Source: Cognataquiflexum gelatinilyticum
GTDB lineage: Bacteria > Bacteroidota > Bacteroidia > Cytophagales > Cyclobacteriaceae
DNA length: 64,000 nucleotides
Assembly: GCF_024813435.1 (NCBI RefSeq)
Contig: NZ_JANAEZ010000002.1
Span: forward strand, 372,001 to 436,000
Direction of reading: 5' to 3'
Below, piece after piece: positions 16,621 through 24,812 of this stretch; position 1 is the stretch's first letter, and the number at the start of each line of letters is the position of its first letter. The notes beneath the pieces are model-generated. The model saw only the letters and a program-made list of their open reading frames with translations. It was not told the DNA's origin and did no database searches. A program made the translations under genes and the position numbers.

Positions 16621-18411
16621 GTGAAATCACTTTGGCGCCTTAATAAATATTTTGTAAAATATAAGGGATATCTCCTGATGGGAATTTTATTTACCATCAT
16701 TTCCAATGTTTTTGTAATTATTCCCGCCCAGCTTGTAAGAATTGCCATAGATTATGTGGTGGAGAGTTTTGCCTTTTATCGGGTATTTGCAGATGGGGAA
16801 TTGGCCTCTGTTGCCCGGGGTCAGTTCATGAATTTCATCCTTATTTTTGGAGTTTTGATTTTGGTAATGGCGCTTTTAAGGGGTTTTTTCCTTTTTCTGA
16901 TCCGTCAGACAATCATCATCATGTCGAGACTCGTCGAGTATGATATGAAGAATGAAATCTTTGAACACTACCAAAAGCTTCCGCTGAGTTTTTACCGCAA
17001 AAACAGCACCGGTGACCTGATGGCAAGGATCACTGAAGACGTCAGCAGGGTAAGGATGTATCTTGGTCCGGCTATCATGTATGGTATGACCCTATTGTTT
17101 TTATTTCCAATGGTAATAGGCTATATGCTGACGGTCAATGTAGAATTGACCATCTATTCTTTGTTGCCATTGCCGATCCTTTCTATCAGTATATATTATG
17201 TCAACAACCTCATCAACGAAAGGTCTGAAAGAATCCAAAGAAGCCTTTCTGGACTGAGTACGTTTGTTCAGGAAGCATTTTCGGGAATCAGGGTGATCAA
17301 AGCATTCGTAAGGGAGGAGGACAGTACTGCCCAATTTACCAAAGCAAGTGAAGAATACAAGGACAAGTCCATCGATTTGGCCTTGGTCAATTCTCTGTTT
17401 TTTCCTTTGATTATGGGATTGATCGGAATCAGTACCTTGATCACTGTTTATGTAGGAGGAATGCAGGTTATTGAGGGGACTATTGGTTACGGCGTCATCG
17501 CTGAATTTATTCTTTATGTCAATATCCTGACATGGCCTGTGACCTCTTTGGGATGGGTCACGAGTATCATCCAGCGTGCGGCTGCCTCCCAGACGAGGAT
17601 CAATGAATTTATGGATGAAAAAAATGACATCCTCAGCACGGATTACCTTATCGATGAAATCAAAGGCGACATTGAAGTCAAGAATGTAAGCTTCGTTTAC
17701 CCAGATTCTGGGATTAAAGCTTTGGATAAGGTCAGTTTTTCCATTGATTCAGGCGAATCCTTGGCTATCATAGGTACCACAGGTTCAGGTAAATCTACCA
17801 TTGCCAACCTCCTCATGAGAATGTATGATGTGACTGAAGGCAAGATTTTGATAGACAAAAAAGACATCAAAACCTATGACGTAGCATCCCTGAGAAGACA
17901 GATTGGCTATGTACCGCAGGATGTTTTTCTTTTTAGTGACAGCATTGCCAATAATATAGGATTTGGACTGGATACAATTGCTGAGGGCAAAGTGGAACAA
18001 GCCGCAAAAGACGCTGATGTATATGACAATATCATCGATTTTCCGCAGGGATTCGAGACCAAGCTAGGAGAAAGAGGTATTACGCTTTCAGGTGGACAAA
18101 AGCAAAGGGTTTCTATCGCGAGAGCTATTGCAAAAGAACCGAGCATTTTGTTGCTTGACGACTGTCTTTCGGCTGTAGACACCAAAACAGAAAACGCGAT
18201 TTTGAATTCACTTAAAAAGATCATGGAAAACAGAACGTCCATCATCATTTCTCATCGGGTTTCTTCCGCTAAACTGGCTGATAAAATCATTGTGCTTGAT
18301 GATGGGAAAATGGTCGAGCAGGGGTCTCATGAATACCTTTTGAATCTCAAGGGAGTTTATGCTGAACTCTATGAAAAGCAGACCCATTCGGTGGACGCTG
18401 TCGAGGAATAA
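16621..18411 (+). CDS. ABC exporter, fused transmembrane and nucleotide-binding domains (MsbA/BmrA type)
   Basis: 596 aa half-transporter. It has six membrane segments (residues about 15-320) and then an ATPase domain with Walker A GTTGSGKST, Q-loop IGYVPQDVFLFSD, signature LSGGQKQR and H-loop IISHRVSS. Walker B is LLLDDCLSAVD, so the residue normally a catalytic glutamate is aspartate. The start is GTG at 16621. No partner half-transporter is adjacent. Substrate is unknown; lipid or drug export is the usual role. It ends exactly against the stop codon of the opposing gene. Confidence 0.9.
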   Translation: MKSLWRLNKYFVKYKGYLLMGILFTIISNVFVIIPAQLVRIAIDYVVESFAFYRVFADGELASVARGQFMNFILIFGVLILVMALLRGFFLFLIRQTIIIMSRLVEYDMKNEIFEHYQKLPLSFYRKNSTGDLMARITEDVSRVRMYLGPAIMYGMTLLFLFPMVIGYMLTVNVELTIYSLLPLPILSISIYYVNNLINERSERIQRSLSGLSTFVQEAFSGIRVIKAFVREEDSTAQFTKASEEYKDKSIDLALVNSLFFPLIMGLIGISTLITVYVGGMQVIEGTIGYGVIAEFILYVNILTWPVTSLGWVTSIIQRAAASQTRINEFMDEKNDILSTDYLIDEIKGDIEVKNVSFVYPDSGIKALDKVSFSIDSGESLAIIGTTGSGKSTIANLLMRMYDVTEGKILIDKKDIKTYDVASLRRQIGYVPQDVFLFSDSIANNIGFGLDTIAEGKVEQAAKDADVYDNIIDFPQGFETKLGERGITLSGGQKQRVSIARAIAKEPSILLLDDCLSAVDTKTENAILNSLKKIMENRTSIIISHRVSSAKLADKIIVLDDGKMVEQGSHEYLLNLKGVYAELYEKQTHSVDAVEE

Positions 18412-19080
18412 TTAGCCAATGTCTTTGTTTTTGGCAAAGAAATCAAATCCTATTTTTTGAGGATTTCCCAACCCTGAGGTATGCTCGATTTTTTGCTGAT
18501 AAGTGATCAACATGATATCAGTAAATGACGGCGCCAAGAGGTCATTTTCCAATGCAGAAACCACGAGTTGTTCGACAAAGTCACGCATTTTCTCAGGACT
18601 AACTATGTTTTCCTTCAGTTCGGGAAAATTGAAAACGATCTTTCTGTCTCCTTCTAAAAAGAATTTATTTTCCCGATTCAAAAGTACCCTGCCTATCAAG
18701 TATCCGGGGTCTTCAAGCCTGCCAAAATCAACGGTGTCACTCAAGAAATTATAAATGAGAATCTGTCCAAAATACCTTAGTGTCACATCATCTTTCAAAT
18801 ACTTTGATTTGCTGAGATAGTTTTCGTCAGGAAGCCTGACGATATTGCTCTGTAGGATGAAAATAAGCACATCTCCTCCGATCCTGAATATAAATTCAAA
18901 TGGATTTGTCCTTTCCACTTTGATGGGAACGGGGGTTTCCCCCTTATTTGCCTCATAGATTTCAATTGCCAGTTGACCGCAAATTTTTTCTAGATCCTGA
19001 AAAAGAGCCTCGGTCATCTCAAACAAATTATACTTGAGTTTGCTGGTAGTTTGTAGCTTAGTTAGTATATTCGAGACCAT
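18412..19080 (-). CDS. Conserved-looking hypothetical protein
   Basis: 222 aa, soluble, without signal or membrane helices. It has mixed alpha/beta content (TEALFQDLEKICGQLAIEIYEANKGETPVPIKVERTNPFEFIFRIGGDVLIFILQSNIVRLP). The body ends FDFFAKNKDIG. Its last base abuts the end of the ABC exporter gene with zero spacing. An internal ATG 20 codons in (MTEALFQDLEK) is a possible alternative start. No family recognised. Confidence 0.75.
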   Translation of the reverse strand: MVSNILTKLQTTSKLKYNLFEMTEALFQDLEKICGQLAIEIYEANKGETPVPIKVERTNPFEFIFRIGGDVLIFILQSNIVRLPDENYLSKSKYLKDDVTLRYFGQILIYNFLSDTVDFGRLEDPGYLIGRVLLNRENKFFLEGDRKIVFNFPELKENIVSPEKMRDFVEQLVVSALENDLLAPSFTDIMLITYQQKIEHTSGLGNPQKIGFDFFAKNKDIG

Positions 19081-19113
19081 TGTATTTTTTATATTTAATC
19101 AAACAACACCATT

Positions 19114-19431
19114 ATGGAAGCCAAAAAATCAGGATTTGAAGAAGTAGAATCTATTCTTCGGGATATAGGTACTAAAATAGAGGAATTAATTGAAAAAGGA
19201 ACTCAAGCCGGCGGAGAGGCCAAAGTTGAGATTGAAAAAAAGATTGATGACCTGAAAGAAAAAAGGACGACTTTGGAAGCTGAGTTCAAAAAAGGCAAAG
19301 AAAAAGTTGAGCAATTGTACCAAGAAAAGAAAGAAGAATTTGAGCCTAACATCTCTGAATCCAAAGAACATTTCAAAGAAGGATTCAAGCAGTTGTTGGA
19401 AGGGGTAAAAACCCTATTAGGCAAAAAATAA
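19114..19431 (+). CDS. Small charged coiled-coil protein
   Basis: 105 aa, very rich in Lys and Glu with heptad spacing throughout (EEVESILRDIGTKIEELIEKG, EKKIDDLKEKRTTLEAEF). It ends in an amphipathic helix FKEGFKQLLEGVKTLLGKK that could touch membrane or a partner. No signal peptide. It begins 33 bp from the divergent hypothetical gene. Function unknown; it resembles small apolipoprotein-like or stress coiled-coil proteins. Confidence 0.7.
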   Translation: MEAKKSGFEEVESILRDIGTKIEELIEKGTQAGGEAKVEIEKKIDDLKEKRTTLEAEFKKGKEKVEQLYQEKKEEFEPNISESKEHFKEGFKQLLEGVKTLLGKK

Positions 19432-19432
19432 A

Positions 19433-20620
19433 TTACTCCTCCCTTTGGGTCACCTCACCGGTTATTTTGTGTTTCAAAATCAGTTTGCTGACTCCTGAAG
19501 GGAGGATTTCTTTTTTGATCAGGAAATGATACTCGTCAAAATCCTGAAATTTTTCGGATATAGCACTTGCTTGCTCTCCGCGCCAGTCCTCAATAATTAC
19601 AGCTTCCCATTTTTTGGTTTTGGCAGAAAGAAATGCAGCGTCCAAAATGGCATTGACAATGTACCCATCATAAAAAGTCTCCCTTGGAGGAATTCCTTTT
19701 TCCATGGAATCAAACATATCAGTAAACATATGGGGATAGCCAAGTTCGTGCGCTTCATCGCCGACAGGAAAGAGCCAACCTGAGTTTGACTCCGCTTTTT
19801 CAGCTACATAGCTGTTTCCCTTCCCGGTGGTAAACATCTCAAAACCTGTCCGCAAAAAACTGTTGAGCCATATAGTACCTTCTGTTCCCATCACTTCATC
19901 CCTCAAATCCATTCCTCCTCTAAATGTCCAGCTAACTTCAAATTGGCCGATGGCACCATTGTTATATTTGACCAAACCGATGGCGTGGTCTTCCGCTTCT
20001 ATCGGGTGCACTTGGGTATCTGCCCAACACATTACTTCGAGTGGTCTGATTTCTTTTCCTATAAAATTCCTGCTAATTTCTACACAATGACAGCCAAGGT
20101 CTATGATGGCACCGCCTCCTGATTTTTCCTTATCCCAAAACCAATCGCTGTGAGGTCCCGGATGGGTCTCCCTTGATTTGGTCCAGAGAACCCTGCCTAT
20201 GTTACCGTCTTCGATACTTTTTACAGATTTGAGAAATTTTGGTGTGTAGCACAGGTCTTCCAAATACCCCGCAAAAATCCCTGCATCTTCCACAGCATCC
20301 AACATCTCCTTGGCTTCTTTGGCATTTCTTCCCAGAGGTTTTGTACACAAGACGGCTTTTTTTGCCTTTGCACATGCGAGGACTGCTTCCAAATGAAGGT
20401 GATTGGGCAAAGCAATCAGTACAACTTCCGTCTCGGGATGGGAAATAGCTTCCCACATATCAAAGGTAAAATGGTTTAACTGATAGTCTACTGCAAATTT
20501 CGCAGCATTGGACAGGTTTCGGGAGTATACCATATGGATATAATCCTTTCTCCTTTGGGAATGGAGTGATTCGGCATAAAATCTTGCAATGAACCCTGAT
20601 CCTAAAACTGCGATTTTCAT
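19433..20620 (-). CDS. Gfo/Idh/MocA-family oxidoreductase
   Basis: 395 aa NAD(P)-dependent sugar or polyol dehydrogenase. It has the N-terminal Rossmann motif VLGSGFIARFY, the conserved CTKPLGRNAKEA segment (Lys-Pro of the active site), and the C-terminal alpha/beta domain with GGGAIIDLGCHCVEISRNF. No Tat signal, so it is probably cytoplasmic. It starts 19 bp after the PQQ dehydrogenase ends on the same strand, so the two are probably one operon in carbohydrate oxidation. Substrate cannot be read from sequence. Confidence 0.88.
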   Translation of the reverse strand: MKIAVLGSGFIARFYAESLHSQRRKDYIHMVYSRNLSNAAKFAVDYQLNHFTFDMWEAISHPETEVVLIALPNHLHLEAVLACAKAKKAVLCTKPLGRNAKEAKEMLDAVEDAGIFAGYLEDLCYTPKFLKSVKSIEDGNIGRVLWTKSRETHPGPHSDWFWDKEKSGGGAIIDLGCHCVEISRNFIGKEIRPLEVMCWADTQVHPIEAEDHAIGLVKYNNGAIGQFEVSWTFRGGMDLRDEVMGTEGTIWLNSFLRTGFEMFTTGKGNSYVAEKAESNSGWLFPVGDEAHELGYPHMFTDMFDSMEKGIPPRETFYDGYIVNAILDAAFLSAKTKKWEAVIIEDWRGEQASAISEKFQDFDEYHFLIKKEILPSGVSKLILKHKITGEVTQREE

Positions 20621-20639
20621 AGGAGTATGCTTCTTTTAA

Positions 20640-22787
20640 TTATTGTTGATTTGTATTGGGCAAAGAAAATGCTACATAAGCATCTCCTGACTTTGTTCCT
20701 TTTCCACCGCCACATGCAATGACAATGTATTGTTTACCGTTTTTCATATAGACTGCAGGAGTTGCATGTCCGGCAGCGGGGAGTTTGGCTTCCCAAAGGA
20801 CTGCTCCGGTATTCTTGTCAAATGCCCTGATTTTCTCATCTTTGGTCGCGGCGATGAAAACCAGTCCACCTGCTGTTGTGACGGGTCCTCCGTAATTTTC
20901 CGTGCCGGTAGGTGGAATCCCTTTTGCTGTCAGTTCGTCAAATTCACCCAAGACCGATTGCCATTTGATTCTTCCTGTATTCATGTCAATGGCCGTAAGT
21001 GTACCCCAAGGTGGATTGATTCCGGGATAACTGTCCTCAGTCAAAAGCCTTGAATAACCATTCATATAGTATTGAGGGTTGAGTCTTTCTTTTCCGCCTT
21101 CAAGTTCTTTCTTTTCAGCATTAGCATATTGCTCTAAGCCTAATAGATAATCTACCAATAATCTCCTTTCACTTTCTTGAATATGGGCAAATGCCGGCAT
21201 AGCTCCTTTTCCGTTTCTGATCAAGTTGGCAAGTGAATCTTTGGAGAATTTGTCCTTAAGGTTTTCTATGGAGGGCACAGTCGGAGGATTTCCTTTAAGA
21301 GACATCCCATGACAGTTGGCACAATAGTTTACGTAAATACCTTGACCTACATTTTCAAATTTGGGATTTGCTGTCATCCGGATCACCCAAGGGATCTGAT
21401 TTGCATTGATATACATGGTTTGGGTAAATGGATCAAAAGAAGAGCCTCCCCATTCTGCGCCTCCGTCCATTCCGGGAAAAAGTACAATGCCGTGATCTTG
21501 GCTCGGCGGTAGCCACATGTGACCATATTTGACATTTTCGAGTTTTTTGCGGATATCCTGTTCCCACTCGGGGGTAAGGTTCAGGATATCTTTTTCCTCA
21601 TATACCATCCTCATATAAGGTTCAGGCAAAGTGGGATGCGGTTGGGTGGGCCAACTTTTGTCACCGGGGATTTCAGATTGGGGAACCTCTCTTTCCTCTA
21701 TGGGCCAAATCGGATCGCCTGTAATCCTGTCAAAGGCGTAGATATATCCCTGTTTGGAAGTTTGTGCGACAGCGTCTGTCCACTTTCCGTCTTTTTTGAT
21801 TCGGATCAGGTTAGGATTAGCAGGAAAATCCCGGTCCCAAATGTCATGGTGAACGGCCTGAAAATGCCAGATCCGCTGTCCGGTGTTTGCATCCAAAGCG
21901 ACAAGCGAATTGGCAAAAAGGTTTTGCCCGTGTCGGTATCCTCCCCAAAAATCATAGGTTGCTGAACCTGTTGGGACATAGACGATTCCTCTTTCTTCAT
22001 CCAGACTCATTCCCGCCCAGTTGTTGGCTCCACCGATCAACTCCCTGTATTCTTCTTGCCAGGTATCATTACCAAATTCTCCTGGATGAGGGATGGTATG
22101 GAAAATCCATTCTCTTTTTCCGGTTTTGATGTTGTATGCGCGAATGTGCCCGGGTGCAGCATCCAATCCTTCCGAAAGCCGCATGCCCAAGATCAATTTG
22201 TCTTTATATACGACTCCAGGCGTATTGGAAACAATCAGGAATTCTTCCAAATCTGTGTCTAACTCCTTTTGTAAATCCACTTTTCCACCTTCTCCAAAAG
22301 TGGGGATTGGTCTTCCGTCATCGGCATTCAGAGCCATCAGCCAATTACCCGCAGAAAAAATAATTCGCCGGTCTTCACCTTCTTCCCAATAGGTCACGCC
22401 TCTGTTGGTTCCGGCCCAAGAATTTTCGCCTCCTAGCAACTGATAGGGATTGAACCTCCAAAGTAATTTACCTGAGGCGGCATCCAAGGCAAAAACATTC
22501 AATTGCGGACTAGTTGCGTAAAGAATTCCATTCGCTACAATTGGCTGGCATTGGATTTGAGACCGGGCTGTTGAATCTGAGGTATTATAGGTCCATGCTA
22601 CTTCCAGATTTTTGACATTCTCTTTGTTGACCTGATCGAGGGAAGAGTAACGTGCGGCGTCTTTGGTGCCTCCAAAAGTTTCCCAACCAGAGTAATCGAG
22701 GTGTTTATGGGAATCAGTTTCTGAACAGGAAATTAGAAAAAAACTAAGAAGGAGAATCAATGGTATTTTGGGGAGTTTCATATTCAA
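20640..22787 (-). CDS. PQQ-dependent dehydrogenase with inserted cytochrome c domain, lipoprotein
   Basis: 715 aa with a lipoprotein signal (LISCSETD). Multiple PQQ propeller blades are visible: WETFGGTKDAARYSSLDQVN, AATSPQLNVFALDAASGKLLWRF-like repeats, ALDANTGQRIWHFQ, TAIDMNTGRIKWQ, AFDKNTGAVLWEA. A c-type heme motif CANCH lies near residue 490 within an inserted domain. The architecture matches quinoprotein glucose/alcohol dehydrogenases of Bacteroidota that oxidise sugars in the periplasm and pass electrons through the attached heme. No PQQ biosynthesis genes are nearby. Operon with the oxidoreductase downstream. Confidence 0.9.
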   Translation of the reverse strand: MNMKLPKIPLILLLSFFLISCSETDSHKHLDYSGWETFGGTKDAARYSSLDQVNKENVKNLEVAWTYNTSDSTARSQIQCQPIVANGILYATSPQLNVFALDAASGKLLWRFNPYQLLGGENSWAGTNRGVTYWEEGEDRRIIFSAGNWLMALNADDGRPIPTFGEGGKVDLQKELDTDLEEFLIVSNTPGVVYKDKLILGMRLSEGLDAAPGHIRAYNIKTGKREWIFHTIPHPGEFGNDTWQEEYRELIGGANNWAGMSLDEERGIVYVPTGSATYDFWGGYRHGQNLFANSLVALDANTGQRIWHFQAVHHDIWDRDFPANPNLIRIKKDGKWTDAVAQTSKQGYIYAFDRITGDPIWPIEEREVPQSEIPGDKSWPTQPHPTLPEPYMRMVYEEKDILNLTPEWEQDIRKKLENVKYGHMWLPPSQDHGIVLFPGMDGGAEWGGSSFDPFTQTMYINANQIPWVIRMTANPKFENVGQGIYVNYCANCHGMSLKGNPPTVPSIENLKDKFSKDSLANLIRNGKGAMPAFAHIQESERRLLVDYLLGLEQYANAEKKELEGGKERLNPQYYMNGYSRLLTEDSYPGINPPWGTLTAIDMNTGRIKWQSVLGEFDELTAKGIPPTGTENYGGPVTTAGGLVFIAATKDEKIRAFDKNTGAVLWEAKLPAAGHATPAVYMKNGKQYIVIACGGGKGTKSGDAYVAFSLPNTNQQ

Positions 22788-23124
22788 AATCAGTTTTGAA
22801 TTAATTGGATGCTATAAGAGATCCAATTTAAAAATATTTTTGGGTAGAAATAATTCATTTCCATTGAAGGTGATATAGGTTGGTTTTACCTGTCATTCGC
22901 TTTCCGCAGTAGCACCCTTTTTATGATATTTTTGAGACAAGGAAAAATGATAAAAGTTCTTATTAATAATTAAGCCATTCACTCCTCTAAATTTTTTGAG
23001 TCAAAGAAATGAATGGCTATTTGATTTTTTTGCAAAAATTTCAATCCTATAAAAGCATAATCAAGGGTTGAATTTTAATCAATATCAATAAATATCCTAT
23101 ATCAATTAATATCTGATTAAATAT
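22788..23124. other. Intergenic region downstream of the M28 peptidase, upstream of the PQQ dehydrogenase
   Basis: 337 bp with no ORF. It should contain the promoter of the leftward PQQ dehydrogenase. An imperfect hairpin has AGCCATTCA (22973-22981) pairing with TGAATGGCT (23010-23018), with an inner ACTC/GAGT stem. An AT-rich degenerate repeat fills 23077-23124 up to the peptidase stop. Confidence 0.6.
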
Positions 23125-23127
23125 CTA
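23077..23127 (-). repeat. Degenerate GATATT-type repeat at the 3' end of the M28 gene
   Basis: Read with the peptidase gene, the DNA just after its TAG carries repeated GATATT blocks including AGATATTAATTGATAT. The same pattern, AGATATTAATCGATATT, follows the stop of the sugar isomerase-like gene at 46899-46931 in the same relative orientation. Confidence 0.45.
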
Positions 23128-24612
23128 CCTGTCATTTGTTCCATCAACAGGTGTTCTTTCAGCCCTGTTGGCCAGATCCCAAGCGGTATGGAAAATCAAC
23201 TTTGCCCTTTTGGTCATCAAAGGAAATTCGATCTTCTCCACAGTATCTGTAGGCTGATGGTAATCATCGTGAACGCCATTGAAGAAGAAAATCACAGGGA
23301 TATTATGCTTTGCAAAATTGTAGTGATCTGATCTGTAATAAAATCTGTTTGGATCATCTGCCGCATCGTACCTGTAATCCAGGATCAAATTGGTGTAAGT
23401 AATATTGTTGTACTCATTGATGACTTTCAGGTGGGAGGAAAGCATCTCTGAACCGATCACATAGACATAATCTTTGTTCTCGGCATTTTGATATTCATAA
23501 TCAATCCTGCCTACCATGTCAATGTTGATGTTGTTGACTGTATTGGCCAAAGGGAAAATCGGGTGTTCAGAATAATATTCAGAACCCAACAACCCTTTTT
23601 CTTCCCCTGTTACATTCAGGAACAAGATGCTTCTCCTTGGCTTCTTACCTTCTTTTGCTGCCGTAGCAAATGCTTCGGCGATTTCCATGACGGAAACTGT
23701 TCCCGAACCGTCATCATCAGCACCGTTGTTGATTTCACCTTTGCTGTTGATGCCAACGTGGTCATAGTGTGAAGAAATCACCAATACTTCTTCTTTCTTA
23801 TCGGTTCCTTCAAGGTAGGCCATGACATTTTCTGTAGGCACGACTTTGTTTTGTTTTTTGACAAGGTAACTCGCTTTCTGTGCCTTGATGGATTCAGGAT
23901 TGTTTTTAGCAGCTTCTTTCAATGTTTCCACCGGGGTGTCAAACAATGCCGCCATTTTATCGCTGCTCACCAAGAAAACAGGTTCCTGCTTGGTAGGTTC
24001 TTCAAAACCCAACCTGCCCGTTCCGCTGAGTGATTGATACCTGTTGGCAATTCTGTCAAAGTTTGCCTGTCCTTCCATCGTCACGATGACGATTCCCGAA
24101 GCACCGGCTTTCATGATGTCCTGGATTACAGTCTGTGAACGAGCACCAATGGCCCAAAGCCCAACCAATTTTCCTTTTACATCTACTTTCTTCATATTTT
24201 CCTCAGAGGCAAGACCAAGGAAAACCAATTCCACTTTTGCAGCTTTTTTCAGGTCTCCATCTCCAAGAAATACGAAATCTTTATTGTTTACCAGTTTTTG
24301 TTTTCCAACTGTCAATGTAACTTCAGGATAGGAGACAGATATAAGGTTGAACTTCTGTAGGTATGATCCATCCACAGGACCTGCCAAACCCAAACCTTTA
24401 TAAAATTCAACAAGGTATTCAGCTGCCATTTTTTGACCTTTGTCACCGGTGTTTCTGCCTTCCAATTCATCGGAAGCCAAATAAGTGAGGTGTTTTTCAA
24501 GGTCAGAAGCGGTAATTGTTGAAGCATATTTTACGACTCCTGCGTCTTGCGCAGATAGATTGAAGGAAAGCAAAAAGCTTAATGCTCCCGATATCCAAAT
24601 TCTTTTTTTCAT
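23125..24612 (-). CDS. M28-family metallopeptidase (secreted)
   Basis: 495 aa with a signal peptide ending LSAQ. Order: N-terminal region, inserted PA domain (about 130-250, ASGIVIVTMEGQ), then the M28 zinc peptidase core. Metal ligand motifs are visible: SSHYDHVG, NGADDDGSGTVSVMEIA, TGEEKGLLGSEYYSEHP, NIDMVGRIDY and HDDYHQPTDTVEKI. It is predicted to release N-terminal residues from extracellular peptides. Single gene with a divergent spacing of 200 bp to gcvP. Confidence 0.93.
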   Translation of the reverse strand: MKKRIWISGALSFLLSFNLSAQDAGVVKYASTITASDLEKHLTYLASDELEGRNTGDKGQKMAAEYLVEFYKGLGLAGPVDGSYLQKFNLISVSYPEVTLTVGKQKLVNNKDFVFLGDGDLKKAAKVELVFLGLASEENMKKVDVKGKLVGLWAIGARSQTVIQDIMKAGASGIVIVTMEGQANFDRIANRYQSLSGTGRLGFEEPTKQEPVFLVSSDKMAALFDTPVETLKEAAKNNPESIKAQKASYLVKKQNKVVPTENVMAYLEGTDKKEEVLVISSHYDHVGINSKGEINNGADDDGSGTVSVMEIAEAFATAAKEGKKPRRSILFLNVTGEEKGLLGSEYYSEHPIFPLANTVNNINIDMVGRIDYEYQNAENKDYVYVIGSEMLSSHLKVINEYNNITYTNLILDYRYDAADDPNRFYYRSDHYNFAKHNIPVIFFFNGVHDDYHQPTDTVEKIEFPLMTKRAKLIFHTAWDLANRAERTPVDGTNDR

Positions 24613-24748
24613 AAGTTATTTTTGAGACTATTCAAATTAAGGCATTAAACATAGAAATAATTTGAATTACATTAAAACCGTTTATCAATTCAGATGTTAA
24701 TAGCTCGTATTTCTTTGTCTTTGAAATTCAATATGATTCAATAATTCT

Positions 24749-24756
24749 TACCTTTG
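24749..24756 (+). promoter_or_regulatory. -7 promoter box for gcvP
   Basis: TACCTTTG matches TAnnTTTG, 56 bp upstream of the gcvP ATG. The implied leader is too short for a glycine riboswitch. Confidence 0.5.
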
Positions 24757-24812
24757 CACAACCAAAAATCGAGCGGAATATAACCCAAGTAAATCCCCCC
24801 TTATTTATCGAT

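Noticed and set aside
22973..23018. Terminator for the M28 peptidase gene
   Set aside because: The hairpin is imperfect, more than 100 bp from the stop, and on the minus strand lacks a good T-run; reported only within the intergenic entry.
24613..24812. Possible glycine riboswitch upstream of gcvP
   Set aside because: The -7 box at 24749-24756 leaves a leader of only about 50 bases and no tandem aptamer-like hairpins are visible.
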